DNA of 64,000 bases. Source: Sphingobacterium sp. ML3W (lineage in GTDB: Bacteria > Bacteroidota > Bacteroidia > Sphingobacteriales > Sphingobacteriaceae). The translations under genes were made by a program, and so were the position numbers. The notes beneath the pieces were generated by a model. The model worked only from the letters and a program-made list of their open reading frames with translations. It was not told the DNA's origin and did not search any database. The DNA lies in contig NZ_CP107036.1 in assembly GCF_029542085.1 (NCBI RefSeq), forward strand, positions 1,984,001 to 2,048,000, in the 5' to 3' direction. Each line of letters starts with the position of its first letter. Position 1 is the stretch's first letter. Of the stretch, positions 47,745 to 58,623 are shown piece after piece.

Positions 47745-48593
47745 ATGTCAGAAAATAGACAAAAACAGGTCGTACAGGCCTATTTCAAAAAGGTAGATTC
47801 ACGAGAATTTGATGCGGGATATTATAATCTATTTACGGAAGATGTAGAACTATACTTTCCAAAATTTGGCTTTGGTTATGGTAAAGAAGGCCTCAGAAAA
47901 TTCGGTGTAAAGATGTCAGGCTTTTTAGAATCCCTCCGCCACGATATTGAAAATTTCACCTATATTCAATCCGAAAATTTAATTGTAGTTGAAGGAAGTG
48001 AAAATGGAACTTTATTGGATGGTCGATCATGGCCTGATAACCAAAATTCATTCGGAAAATTTTGTAACGTCTTTGAATTCAACGGAGATTTGATCAAAAG
48101 GATTCATATATATGCAGATCCAGATGTAGCATCAGAAGATAAGTTGGGGATAGCCAGATTAAGCGGCAACAACATGGATATTAACGTAAAATCAATTGAA
48201 GAGGTCACAAAAGAAGTCGTAAATACTTTCTACCATTTACTTCGCAGTGGTAACACGGAAAAAATTGCGGACCTTTTCGCAGACGAGGTGGACTGGGATT
48301 TACCTGGTAATAAGGAGAAATTTGAATGGATAGGAAAAAGAAAAAACAAAAAGGAGATTTCAGAATTCTTTCAGCAATTGAAACGAAATATAAGATCGGA
48401 AGAATTTAATATTGACTTTATTGCTTTAGAAGGAGAAAATGCAGTTGGGGTGGGTAGTCTATCTTCAACTATCCTTGGGTATAATAAAGTATTCAGTTCA
48501 GAAATCACGAATATTTTTAAAGTACGCAATGGTAAAATTATAAAATATCATTTTATGGAGGATAGCTATAAATTGGATAGGGAGATGAACTGA
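47745..48593 (+). CDS. Tandem NTF2-like (SnoaL-type) protein
   Basis: A 282-residue soluble protein made of two NTF2-fold domains. The first (about 1-135) begins KQVVQAYFKKVDSREFDAGY and contains FTEDVELYFPKFGFGYG. The second (about 145-282) begins VVNTFYHLLRSGNTEKIADL and contains FADEVDWDLPGNKE and ends with IFKVRNGKIIKYHFMED. SnoaL-like proteins can be isomerases, hydrolases or binding proteins, so function is open. The ATG at 47745 is chosen because the longer frame begins inside the palindrome. It is preceded by operator 2, so it is the likely target of the TetR protein. Confidence 0.85.
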   Translation: MSENRQKQVVQAYFKKVDSREFDAGYYNLFTEDVELYFPKFGFGYGKEGLRKFGVKMSGFLESLRHDIENFTYIQSENLIVVEGSENGTLLDGRSWPDNQNSFGKFCNVFEFNGDLIKRIHIYADPDVASEDKLGIARLSGNNMDINVKSIEEVTKEVVNTFYHLLRSGNTEKIADLFADEVDWDLPGNKEKFEWIGKRKNKKEISEFFQQLKRNIRSEEFNIDFIALEGENAVGVGSLSSTILGYNKVFSSEITNIFKVRNGKIIKYHFMEDSYKLDREMN

Positions 48594-48625
48594 TCCAAAA
48601 AACATAATAAAACATACTTTTGTAA

Positions 48626-48681
48626 ATTAGACCAACAGAATAAAGCCTGCTCAATAGCAGGCTTTATTCTGTTGGTCTAAT
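48626..48681. terminator. Strong bidirectional terminator
   Basis: A perfect 26-bp stem (48626-48651 with 48656-48681) with a CAAT loop lies between two convergent genes. Confidence 0.9.
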
Positions 48682-48717
48682 ATCGTTTGTTTATATTTAA
48701 TCTTCAATTACGTTTTT

Positions 48718-49044
48718 TTACTCCTCAACCACAGATGCATTTGGGGCATTGTTTTTAACGGAATTAATACCACTATCCCTACTTCCGGTTGATTCGTACA
48801 TCTCGCTACTGCCGATTACCTGGCCGTTGCTCGCTTTCAGATTAAAAAAGTACTTGCCATTGGATGAAGTTTTCTTCTCATAACGTCCATCATTTGGAGC
48901 ATTTGTTTTTACTGAATCAATACCATTTGTACACGCTCCTTTAGTCGTATACATTTCGCTGGAAAGAATGGTCTGACCATTATCCGCTTTCAAATTAAAA
49001 TAATACTGTCCGTCTTTGGCAGTTTTAACAACAAATTTTCCCAT
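48718..49044 (-). CDS. YegP/UPF0339 family protein (two DUF1508 repeats)
   Basis: A 108-residue protein built of two copies of the DUF1508 unit: GQYYFNLKADNGQTILSSEM (about 13-32) followed by IDSVKTNAPND, and GKYFFNLKASNGQVIGSSEM (about 63-82) followed by INSVKNNAPNA. The duplicated form is the usual YegP architecture. Function is not established. It has its own promoter and is monocistronic. Confidence 0.93.
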   Translation of the reverse strand: MGKFVVKTAKDGQYYFNLKADNGQTILSSEMYTTKGACTNGIDSVKTNAPNDGRYEKKTSSNGKYFFNLKASNGQVIGSSEMYESTGSRDSGINSVKNNAPNASVVEE

Positions 49045-49070
49045 GATCTAAATTTAAAATGTATGTATAA

Positions 49071-49099
49071 CAAATATATCTTTTTCTTAAAATATTCAA
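49071..49099 (-). promoter_or_regulatory. Promoter of the YegP-like gene
   Basis: On the minus strand TTG (49099-49097), 18 bp, TATATTTG (49078-49071), about 27 bp before the ATG. Confidence 0.65.
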
Positions 49100-49262
49100 A
49101 TATAATTAACTGTTTTTTAATAAAAATCAACTGGTTAACTCAATAAGTTGGATTTCGAAATATGCAATAATTGGTAGAATATAATGCATATGTTTATTGA
49201 ACTTTTGAAAGCGGTATGCTGCATTCCTTTCCACAGAGCAGAAATCAATAACTAAGCTAAGT

Positions 49263-50445
49263 CTAAAGCTGATGTATACATGGAACTGACAAGGTGAACA
49301 TAATTTTCCCTTTATTTCTGGAAACTGCCACACCTCCGCCATGTATTTCAGCGATCTGTTAGGTTATAAATAATCCAAGTCCCAGCCCGCTCCCCTTTGA
49401 TTTTGTGACAAATGGCTGAAAAAGTTCGGCTAAGTCAGTAGGTGCTATCAGATCTACTTCATTCTCAATAGTAAAAACATAGTTATATTGTCTATAAATG
49501 AAGAAATCTCAATGCTTCCCCCCTTCTTACGATACTTATAAGAATTGCCAATTAAATTGGAAAATGCCCTACCTATCTTGCTCCTGTCACATACGATTGG
49601 GGGTACGGTTTTAATATTTTTAATTAAAAGCCTTGGGTTATCTGAGCTGAACTCACTAATAATCTCCTCTATTAATTGTTCCACACGAACATATTCACAA
49701 TTCAATACAGCAGCACTTCCCAGTTTCATCCTATTGAAATCGAGTATATCACCTATCATATTTTTCATTCTTAATGAAGCATCGACTATCTGACCCGCTA
49801 TTTCATTTAATTTGTAGCTGGACACTTTATATTTTAAAAATTGTGATAATATGAGAACGGAACAAAGTGGATTTTGAAGGTCATGGGCCAGGGACATCAA
49901 AATGATATCTCTGTTTTTGGAATATTCCAATTCGATATCCAAGCGCTCCCTAACCTTCTGAATATTAGAAATCGAGGCAAAATTTATAACGATAATATCG
50001 CAATAAATCGCCATCATCTGAGTAAATATTTTTTTATCGAAAAAGCTTGAAGTTGAACTAAAAAAAAGAGCTTCCCAAGCAGTATGCCATCTTTATCCAA
50101 AAGTGGAAACGATAGAAAACTTCCTATCCTATTCTGCAACAAAAGATTCTTCCACGCTCCATTTTCACAATATTGAATATCCTGAATAACGATTGGATTT
50201 AGCTCCTCCCGAATTTTACTACATACATCGTAATAATCTCGATCTGAATCAAATATCAGCTGTTGATATTTGGCATCGTATCTACACCAAAAGGACTGAT
50301 TCCCATCCCTTTCTTGCTGTATAATCGCTGTTTCCATATCTGTTTGAAAACATAACCCTTCCAGAATTTTTTGGATCGTGTCCATATCACCATTTGCAAA
50401 CAGGTTATCGCTTTCCTGTTTCTTTGCCCTACTGTATTTATCCAT
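49263..50445 (-). pseudogene. GAF-domain histidine kinase, disrupted at three points
   Basis: Three frames read as one kinase. Frame 1 (50445 to about 50060) carries a GAF-like sensor (MDTIQKILEGLCFQTDMETA, GSFLSFPLLDKDGILLGKL). A one-base shortfall in the T run (minus strand, near 50060) breaks it from frame 2, the HisKA/HATPase part with MSLAHDLQNPLCSVL and FSNLIGNSYKYRKKGG. A second frameshift near 49485 separates a third frame that restores YVFTIENEVDLIAPTDL and KGSGLGLGLF, which then meets an in-frame TAA before QIAEIHGG and ends at 49263. It has no full-length product as given. Two indels plus a nonsense codon favour true decay over sequencing error. Confidence 0.85.
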
Positions 50446-50980
50446 ATAACGTTTTCATAAGACTCACCCTATAAGCATTATTCAATTAATATAAACTAGT
50501 TTCCAACCTGTAGTTCATGCTAATAGGATCATCTATAGCCACATAAGACTAACTTCCTAACTTCAATGCTTTCAGCTATTCGCTCAAAGTATACCTTAAG
50601 GGGTGTTAGAATTAACATTATTAGAATTAACATTACAAGAGTCATTATGAACCCGAAAGACAGAGAAGATATTTAATCTCATAATATTAATACGAAAAGC
50701 TAAAGATATTAAATATGATAAAAGACCGCTAGTTCATTTAATTGCTGTAATCTCTATTTTATTTACAAAAATCCAAACTAAATAATACGAATAAATTGCA
50801 TAAGCTTCCTTACTAAGGAATGAATTTAGTGCGATAGTTTCTCCGAACACAAAAAACAGAAACTTTTCTAAAGATCTTAATAACCCCTTTTTTAACGCTT
50901 AATTGTACCTTTATTCGTTTTTCAAATCAATCGTTTAGTTCTAGCAATAATCCCCAAATTACTGCTTTATTTTTATCGTC
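50446..50980. other. Gene-free stretch upstream of the broken kinase
   Basis: No gene is seen apart from the short tandem duplication at 50606-50635. It ends in an orphan terminator. Confidence 0.5.
50606..50635. repeat. Perfect 15-bp tandem duplication
   Basis: The unit TTAGAATTAACATTA occurs twice head to tail (50606-50620, 50621-50635). Confidence 0.9.
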
Positions 50981-51011
50981 GCCGACCATCGTGAATGGTC
51001 GGCTTTTTTTT
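50981..51011 (+). terminator. Orphan intrinsic terminator
   Basis: GCCGACCAT pairs with ATGGTCGGC around CGTGA, followed by eight T. There is no annotated + strand gene upstream, so it may end an unrecognised small RNA or be left over from a lost gene. Confidence 0.8.
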
Positions 51012-51235
51012 AACGTTGCAGTCTTACCTATAAATATCACAGTCCACTCCTATTCTAGGTTATACAGGTTAGAATAATCTTAAGAAGTCTATTTCCATAT
51101 ATTCATATCGTCTATTAATTTTCACATGTTTGTAGCATCTGCCTACAACATATTTTTACAGCTAAAACACTAATAATGATAACTTTTTTAAAGATTTCAG
51201 AAACTTTAACCTAGGATAATCAACCTGTCATTCGC

Positions 51236-51243
51236 TATTTTTG
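51236..51243 (+). promoter_or_regulatory. -7 box of RNA copy 1
   Basis: TATTTTTG matches TAnnTTTG and is conserved in position with TACTTTTG at 59623, both preceded by GC. Confidence 0.55.
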
Positions 51244-51249
51244 TATAGA

Positions 51250-51516
51250 GATTTATATACATATTTTTTTATTTTGTACCCAGGTTTCTGGATCTGGGTA
51301 CTTTTTTAATTGATGTGAAGATCTACCGTCGTGAGATAGCGGGTCTATTTGCCTTTGGCGGTCATGAATAAATATTTACATCTGTCGGATGTCAATATCT
51401 AAAGATACAGAGCATTTTTGATGTTAACTTATAAAGATGTGGATTGCCCCTAGAAGTAGCCAATGCTAAAGCCTCCTCTGTTAATGAGAATATCAAAACT
51501 TAGGAGGCTTTTTTTA
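51250..51516 (+). ncRNA. Candidate structured RNA, copy 1
   Basis: About 267 nt. After a promoter-like box comes a local hairpin with T run (51276-51307), then helix P1 (51319-51327 with 51338-51346, loop GTCGTGAGAT), then helix P2 pairing GGCGGTC (51357-51363) with GATTGCC (51442-51448), and a final terminator (51468-51477 with 51502-51511, then T). Nearly the whole length aligns with copy 2 at 59.6 kb, and both P1 and P2 are kept despite sequence change. No long ORF is shared. The family is not recognised; it could be a known Bacteroidota RNA such as Flavo-1 or 6S, or a new one. The end points are estimated from the promoter box and terminator. Confidence 0.6.
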
Positions 51517-51759
51517 TGCAAAATAAGCAGAGCGATACGTTGAGAAATAGCAAAAATAAAAACCTTCTACTAACAAAATATGTTTTCTATATAGTAATTT
51601 TACAACCATATTTTTCACAACTATCAACCATCTCGTACATTTCGAGTACCTCCAATAAATTTCCCCAAATTTTGGGAAACATTTAAAAGGTGGATCTACT
51701 GTGACATATGCAATTCCTTGAATGATATAAATTCAGTATCGGTACATGCGACTTAAAAA

Positions 51760-52960
51760 TTGACAAATAAAAAAAAGAACAATCCTCGTTTCCGGTGCAA
51801 GTATCGCTGGTCCCACCCTGGCATTTTGGCTACAGCGATTTGGTTTTGATGTAACGGTTATCGAACGTGCAGATGAATTAAGGTTGGGTGGTCAAAATAT
51901 AGATGTTCGGGAAGAGGCACAGCAGATAGTCCAGTTGATGGGATTGGAAAACAAGATCCGCCAGGCCAATACCGGGGAACTGGGTGTTCGCTTTGTTAAT
52001 AAAAACAATCAGATCATAGGATCTTTTCCGAAAAGGAATTCAGGGTTCGGAACAGCTGAACTGGAAATTCTGCGTGGCGATCTTGCAAAAATTCTCCATG
52101 AAGCCACATCCGACAACGTTGATTATATTTTTGGCGATCAGATCACAGCTCTAGCAGATAAAGAAGATATGGTTACCGTCACCTTTAAAAATGGTCCCCA
52201 ACGTTCCTTTGATCTTGTCATTGCAGCAGATGGCATCCGTTCCACAACGCTCACCTTAATGTTCGGAAATGAACCGGTGATAAAATATATTGGTGTCTAT
52301 TGTTCATATCTGACCATTCCCCGTATTGAATCGGATACAAAATGGGCTTATTGGTACAATGCGCCTGGATCAAGAGTGATTAACATACGACCTGACAATG
52401 AGGACACTACCAGAACTTCATTTTCCTTTCTGTCACCGGATAGTGGATATGAAAAACTCAGTTTAGCAGAGCAAAAAGAAATTATTAGACAAAAGTTTGC
52501 AGATGCTGGCTGGCAGGCTCCACGTATACTTACTGCACTGGAAGAAAGCAAAGATGTGTACCTGGACAGAATCAGCCAGGTAAAAGCTCCCAGATGGACC
52601 AAGGGAAGATATGCCATGGTGGGAGATGCTGCTTATTGCCCCACCCCTATGACCGGAATGGGCACAAGTCTCTCGATTATTGGCGCTTATATTTTGGCAG
52701 GTGAACTGTCCAGACATAACTGTCATAAAGAAGCATTCGCCGCTTATGAAAAATTATTACGTCCGTATGTTGAAGAAATTCAAAACCTACCTCCGGGTGT
52801 GCCTTGGATCGCACATCCAAAAACAAAATTCGGTATCGGACTATTTAATACTGTCCTAAGAGTTGCCTCCAGCAAAATAGCTAATAAGGTTTCAAAACTC
52901 TTTACGGGCAAAAAAGAAAAAATAAAAAAAGATAGGATTCAACTACCCATCTATAAGTAA
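51760..52960 (+). pseudogene. FAD-dependent monooxygenase with disrupted or unclear start
   Basis: A PHBH/UbiH-type flavoprotein of about 399 residues: TILVSGASIAGPTLAFWLQR (Rossmann GxGxxG variant), the middle motif DLVIAADGIRST, and the FAD ribityl motif GDAAYCPTPMTGMG. The Rossmann part is open back to a TGA at 51761-51763 but has no start codon in that frame. Taking TTG at 51760 as start would give MTNKKRTILVSGAS if the A run at 51769-51776 had seven instead of eight residues. Everything downstream is intact, so either one base was inserted in the A run (mutation or sequencing error) or an unusual start is used. A start at 51884 would lose the FAD fold and is unlikely. Confidence 0.8.
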
Positions 52961-53000
52961 AACTTACTTTGTAAATTATAAACGGGCTATGCAGTAGTAG

Positions 53001-53189
53001 GACCGCAAAGCCATTGTCAAAGTTAGATTGATTACATGGGGTAATATCCATGCATCGACAAGCTATAAGAACAGTGAGCTGAAAATTTTATTTGAGGTTT
53101 CCCTGTATGTAAGCGCCTTTCTAAGAAAACCTTATGATGAACCCCTGGAAATTACTGCCGCTGGAAGATCATATAATCTATTAGAATAA
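53001..53189 (+). pseudogene. Unrecognised gene fragment
   Basis: A 62-codon frame without a start codon encodes a coherent tail (LKILFEVSLYVSAFLRKPYD, then EPLEITAAGRSYNLLE) and stops at 53187-53189. It reads like the C-terminus of a real protein. I do not recognise it. Confidence 0.4.
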
Positions 53190-53231
53190 TTTACGCCTAA
53201 TTTTAGTATATTCATTATAAATATAGCCATT

Positions 53232-53513
53232 ATGAATAATCGATTTTATACAATTTTAGGATTGATAGCGACGGTTACGGCCGTTGCCATGTATGTCTCC
53301 TATATTCACCAGATCGCCAATAATCTTAAGGGTCTCAAAAGAGACGGGATACTGCCATTGGTTGCGGCGATCAATTGCACATCCTGGGTCACTTATAGAC
53401 TGCTCAGAAAACCAAAAAAAGATGTGCTAGGATTAAATTGTAGGTCTAACAGACAGGTAACCAGACATAATATAGGTAGATTTTTCAAGACGATGATCTT
53501 TGAATTAAATTGA
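53232..53513 (+). pseudogene. SemiSWEET/PQ-loop-like membrane protein, C-terminally truncated
   Basis: Residues 1-65 (LGLIATVTAVAMYVSYIHQI, GILPLVAAINCTSWVTYRLL) match the first two helices of bacterial SemiSWEET-like small sugar transporters. The third helix, which should follow RKPKKD, is missing; instead a basic, non-hydrophobic tail (NCRSNRQVTRHNIGRFFKTM) runs to the stop. A three-helix fold cannot form, so the gene is probably non-functional. Confidence 0.65.
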
Positions 53514-55044
<1,531 letters not shown>

Positions 55045-55152
55045 AGACGAAAAACAACGCAAATTCTCAACGGAAAAGCAGTTCTTGTTACAGGGGCAAC
55101 CCAAAATGTTGAGATTAGCAATATTGTTATTCGCACCTCAAAACAAAATTGA
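55045..55152 (+). pseudogene. Remnant of a short-chain dehydrogenase gene
   Basis: Directly after the reductase stop codon, a 36-codon frame without a start reads ILNGKAVLVTGAT, the usual N-terminal Rossmann strand and glycine turn of SDR enzymes, then breaks off into unrelated sequence and a stop. It looks like an internal deletion of most of an SDR gene. Confidence 0.5.
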
Positions 55153-55170
55153 TTAAATTCGAAAATAGAA

Positions 55171-56088
55171 ATGAATAGACAATCGAATATAAATCACATT
55201 AAAAACATATCGCAATTGGTACGGGAATTGGGTCTTCCCGCACCAATGCATCCATTGATTGCATTGGTTGATTACAGATTTGTTTCTCCGGGAAGGTTCC
55301 CAAAGGGAAAAAAATTTCTTATTGATTTCTACAAAATTTCTTTTAAATCTGCATTCAAAGGGACAACTAAATATGGTCAGGGACATTATGACTTTGAAGA
55401 AGGAGGAATGGCATTTATGAAACCTAAGCAAATTGTTGCCGCTCCTGAAACCACAGAAAACTATGAAGGTTTTGTCTTATATTTTCATGCAGATTATATC
55501 CGAAACTATCCATTGGGAAAACTAATAAATAAATTTGGATTTTTCTCCTATAATGTTTCAGAAGCCTTACTTCTGTCAGCTAAGGAAAAAGAAATCATAA
55601 CAAATTTATTTAATACAATTGCCAACGAATTAGAAAATAATATCGACAAATTCTCCCAGGATGTTTTAGTTTCACAGATAGAATTACTTTTAAATTACAG
55701 CAATCGTTTTTACAACCGCCAATTCATTACAAGGAATGCCGTGAACAATGATATTATAACTTCTTTGGATAACCTACTAAACAGCTATTTTGAAGAAGAA
55801 AATAGCTTGCAAAATGGCTTGCCTTCAGTTAAATATATTAGTAGGACATTAGGGTTATCACAGCGTTATCTAAGTGATATGTTGCATTCACTGACAGGGC
55901 TGAACACCCAACAATATATCCAGGACACCATCATAGAAGTAGCTAAAGAAAAATTATCCACCACTAATTTATCTGTTTCTGAAATCGCTTATGCACTGGG
56001 ATTTGTGCACCCCCAATCATTCAGTAAATTGTTTAAGACCAAAACTAATTTTTCGCCTCTAGAGTTCAGAGACTCCTTCAACTATTAG
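55171..56088 (+). CDS. AraC-family transcriptional regulator
   Basis: A 305-residue protein. The N-terminal half is a cupin-like sensor (FVSPGRFPKGKKFLIDFYKI, EGFVLYFHADYIRNYPLG). The C-terminal 100 residues are a double HTH: VKYISRTLGLSQRYLSDML and LSVSEIAYALGFVHPQSFSK with LFKTKTNFSPLEF. It is located right after the aldo/keto reductase and is the likely regulator of that gene, by analogy with similar clusters. Confidence 0.93.
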   Translation: MNRQSNINHIKNISQLVRELGLPAPMHPLIALVDYRFVSPGRFPKGKKFLIDFYKISFKSAFKGTTKYGQGHYDFEEGGMAFMKPKQIVAAPETTENYEGFVLYFHADYIRNYPLGKLINKFGFFSYNVSEALLLSAKEKEIITNLFNTIANELENNIDKFSQDVLVSQIELLLNYSNRFYNRQFITRNAVNNDIITSLDNLLNSYFEEENSLQNGLPSVKYISRTLGLSQRYLSDMLHSLTGLNTQQYIQDTIIEVAKEKLSTTNLSVSEIAYALGFVHPQSFSKLFKTKTNFSPLEFRDSFNY

Positions 56089-56344
56089 TTTTGGCGTGGA
56101 ATCAAGAACTATTGATAACAAATTGGAGGCGGCATGGGTAAAAAAGACCTGATGGGCTTTATAGCTCTATAACTGAAGGAACTAAGCCACTGCTCTCCTA
56201 AGAAGGGAAAGAAGTTGGTTTTCACTGTGAGAGCAGATAACATATAACGAGAACCCCTATAAAGTAACAATATAATCAATTGAGGAACTTAATTCTGAAA
56301 GAAACTTCCCTTGTCAAAAAGTGATGGGTACAATAAATCACTTA

Positions 56345-56374
56345 TTAATTACAAACATCTTAATTACAAACATC
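56345..56374. repeat. Perfect 15-bp tandem duplication
   Basis: The unit TTAATTACAAACATC occurs twice head to tail (56345-56359, 56360-56374) in the gap between convergent genes. Confidence 0.9.
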
Positions 56375-56451
56375 AATCAGAACAACCGAAATCAACGAGC
56401 CAAAAATAACGTTAGATCTTTTAAGGGACCACTCTGATTTCATTAAAAAGT

Positions 56452-56485
56452 AATAGAGTTTGATCTACATAGATCAAACTCTATT
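56452..56485. terminator. Terminator between AraC and esterase genes
   Basis: A 15-bp perfect stem (56452-56466 with 56471-56485) with an ACAT loop lies between convergent genes. Confidence 0.8.
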
Positions 56486-56651
56486 GTCATTACATTAATA
56501 AAGAATAGACATATAATTCTCTAAATACAAAACAAATAACATTTTTCATACCTTCGAACAGTATTTTTGTGACCATATATAAATGGCAACTGCTATTCAA
56601 AATAGAATCTGAATAAAGTAGTACTTGGATTTGTCAATGTCTATCGTTAAC

Positions 56652-57584
56652 TCATTCCTGCCATAGTATAAATGATGCCGTAATATTTAGTGCCTCTTCA
56701 GCCGCATCCAATTTACCCAAATTAGATGGGAATACATGGGGCATTCCTTCCCAAATGTGTAAGTCAACTCTAGTATTATTACGAATTGCTTTTTCTGTGT
56801 ATCGGAGAGAATCTCCTAACAGAATCTCAGCCTCACCCACATGGATTTGAATCGGAGGCAGCCTATATAAAGATCCATATAGTGGTGATACGTATGGATC
56901 ATAAGGTGATATTCCGTTTAAATATCTAGCAGCATCTCTTTCTAGACTGGCCCTTGCTAAAAGTATATCATTTTCAGCCTTAGATTGCATCGTTATAGAA
57001 TCTAATTTCAAGTCAGTCCAAGGAGAAAATACAGTGCACGAAGACGGATTTAATAAATCATCTTGAAAGGCTATTTTTGCCATCGTCACTAAAGCTAATC
57101 CCCCGCCCGCAGAGTCGCCCATTATAGATATATTTTTAAAGCCTTTATTTAATAAACCGATATAAGCTGATTGAGCATCTTCAACTGCAGCTGGATATGG
57201 GTTTTCTGGCGCCAGGCGATAATCAGGAATAAATAGCGATAAATTTGCTCTTTCTGCAATATTTCCTGCAAAATTTCTATATGCTCGTGAAGAACCTACG
57301 TTATAGGCTCCGCCATGAAAATAAAGAATCGCCCTTGAATCAATATCATTATTTGGAATACACCACCAACCCTTTACTCCATTTATCGTTTCTTCATAAT
57401 AACTAACTTTCTTTGCACTTTTAATGGATTCCATCACCTGATCAAATGGTGCTCTAGTTTGTGGACCTTCAACTTTGCCCTTAAGTGTCGAAAACTGTTC
57501 TTTCATTAACGAAATAACCGCTAAATCGTGGGGTGTTATTGAATGATAGATATTCGCTACACCTCTAAGCTCATCATTAAACAT
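56652..57584 (-). CDS. Alpha/beta-hydrolase esterase, hormone-sensitive lipase family
   Basis: A 310-residue serine hydrolase. The oxyanion-hole motif ILYFHGGAYNVGSSRAYRNF and the nucleophile elbow SIMGDSAGGGLA identify the HSL (family IV) esterases. The catalytic Asp is probably in IQIHVGEAEILLGDS (where Glu occupies the usual DPL position) and the His in WEGMPHVFPS. It starts 11 bp after the oxidoreductase gene stop, so the two form an operon, probably repressed by the divergent HxlR protein. Confidence 0.93.
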   Translation of the reverse strand: MFNDELRGVANIYHSITPHDLAVISLMKEQFSTLKGKVEGPQTRAPFDQVMESIKSAKKVSYYEETINGVKGWWCIPNNDIDSRAILYFHGGAYNVGSSRAYRNFAGNIAERANLSLFIPDYRLAPENPYPAAVEDAQSAYIGLLNKGFKNISIMGDSAGGGLALVTMAKIAFQDDLLNPSSCTVFSPWTDLKLDSITMQSKAENDILLARASLERDAARYLNGISPYDPYVSPLYGSLYRLPPIQIHVGEAEILLGDSLRYTEKAIRNNTRVDLHIWEGMPHVFPSNLGKLDAAEEALNITASFILWQE

Positions 57585-57595
57585 TTTTATTAAAT

Positions 57596-58522
57596 TTATG
57601 GTTCAATAATTTCTAAAACAACTTTGCCCAAAATCCTTTCTTGCCCGACAAAATCCTGAGCTACTGCTGCATCAGTCAAAGAAAATTTTCTAAAAACCTT
57701 GATTTTAATATTCCCATTTTCTATATATTTTACACCAAAATCGAGCTTTTTAGAATCAGGGACAGCATTTACAAATTTGGTTGTAATTCCAAATTTATTA
57801 GCCAATTCTTCCGAACCAGGCATAACGGTACTTAAAAGTATACCGCGGGGTTTCAATTTATTATATGATTGAAAATGAGTTTCGCCCCCCACTAAGTCAA
57901 TAACCATATCAAGGCTATCAATATTTTGTAGCCTGTGATCGAACTTATAATCTAACACCTCAGAAACACCCATTGATTTGACAAATTCTAAACCTTCTCC
58001 TGTAGCTGTAGCGATTACTTTTGCCCCTAGGTTTTTGGCCATTTGAACTAAAACATGACCAACTCCTCCTGCCGCACCATGTACTAAAATTGTTTGTCCA
58101 GCTTTTAAGTTTCCCTCCTGTAGCAATATTGTATAAGCTGTTGTCAATGGAATTGCTGCAGCTGCAGATTCCACAAAATCTAAATTTTTTGGCATTCTGC
58201 TAATAATAGATTCCTCTAAACTAACGTATTCACTGTATGTGTTGCCAAAAGTGGTTGCAAAAACTTTATCTCCCTTTTTAAATTTGGTAACTTTTTCACC
58301 GACTTTTTCAACAGTTCCTGCCACATCCAATCCTGGTATAAATGGAAATGATATGGGCATAAAATTTTTCATCTCCCCATTACGTAGTTTGATGTCTAAA
58401 GGGTTAACAGATACCGCCGATATTTTAATCATAACATCTTTGGCTCCGAGTTTAGGAAGACTTATCTCATTAAGATGTAAAACGGAGGAGTCTCCATAAT
58501 TGTTGAATTGTATTACTTTCAT
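57596..58522 (-). CDS. NADPH-dependent quinone oxidoreductase / MDR-type alcohol dehydrogenase
   Basis: A 308-residue medium-chain reductase without the structural or catalytic zinc cysteines. It has the GroES-like N-terminal domain (NPLDIKLRNGEMKNF, FPFIPGLDVAGTVEKVG) and the Rossmann domain with ILVHGAAGGVGHVLVQMAK. It ends GKVVLEI, typical of zinc-independent quinone reductases. It is the first gene of a two-gene operon with the esterase and is divergent from an HxlR regulator, a common quinone or electrophile response arrangement. Confidence 0.94.
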   Translation of the reverse strand: MKVIQFNNYGDSSVLHLNEISLPKLGAKDVMIKISAVSVNPLDIKLRNGEMKNFMPISFPFIPGLDVAGTVEKVGEKVTKFKKGDKVFATTFGNTYSEYVSLEESIISRMPKNLDFVESAAAAIPLTTAYTILLQEGNLKAGQTILVHGAAGGVGHVLVQMAKNLGAKVIATATGEGLEFVKSMGVSEVLDYKFDHRLQNIDSLDMVIDLVGGETHFQSYNKLKPRGILLSTVMPGSEELANKFGITTKFVNAVPDSKKLDFGVKYIENGNIKIKVFRKFSLTDAAVAQDFVGQERILGKVVLEIIEP

Positions 58523-58535
58523 ACGATTTATTTAT

Positions 58536-58584
58536 TTGAAATTCTGATACAAAGCTCTATATTTGGTATCAATTAGATACCAAA
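58536..58584 (+). promoter_or_regulatory. HxlR promoter and operator
   Basis: TTG (58536-58538), 19 bp, TATATTTG (58558-58565) form a consensus promoter toward the HxlR gene. A perfect inverted repeat TTTGGTATC / GATACCAAA (58562-58570 and 58576-58584) overlaps the -7 box. GTATC/GATAC is the usual HxlR half-site type, so the protein probably represses itself and the divergent operon. Confidence 0.75.
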
Positions 58585-58623
58585 ATACAGCAGTTTTTTT
58601 GGTTCTTTTTAGGATACAAAAAA

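Noticed and set aside
49127-49342. 71-codon minus-strand frame starting MAEVWQFPEIKGK
   Set aside because: It is an off-frame reading of the kinase C-terminus; the correct frame gives QIAEIHGGGVAVSRNKGK.
51180-51520. Reading the repeat pair as degenerate insertion-sequence ends
   Set aside because: No transposase frame is shared, and compensatory changes in P2 plus terminators in both copies favour RNA; not fully excluded.
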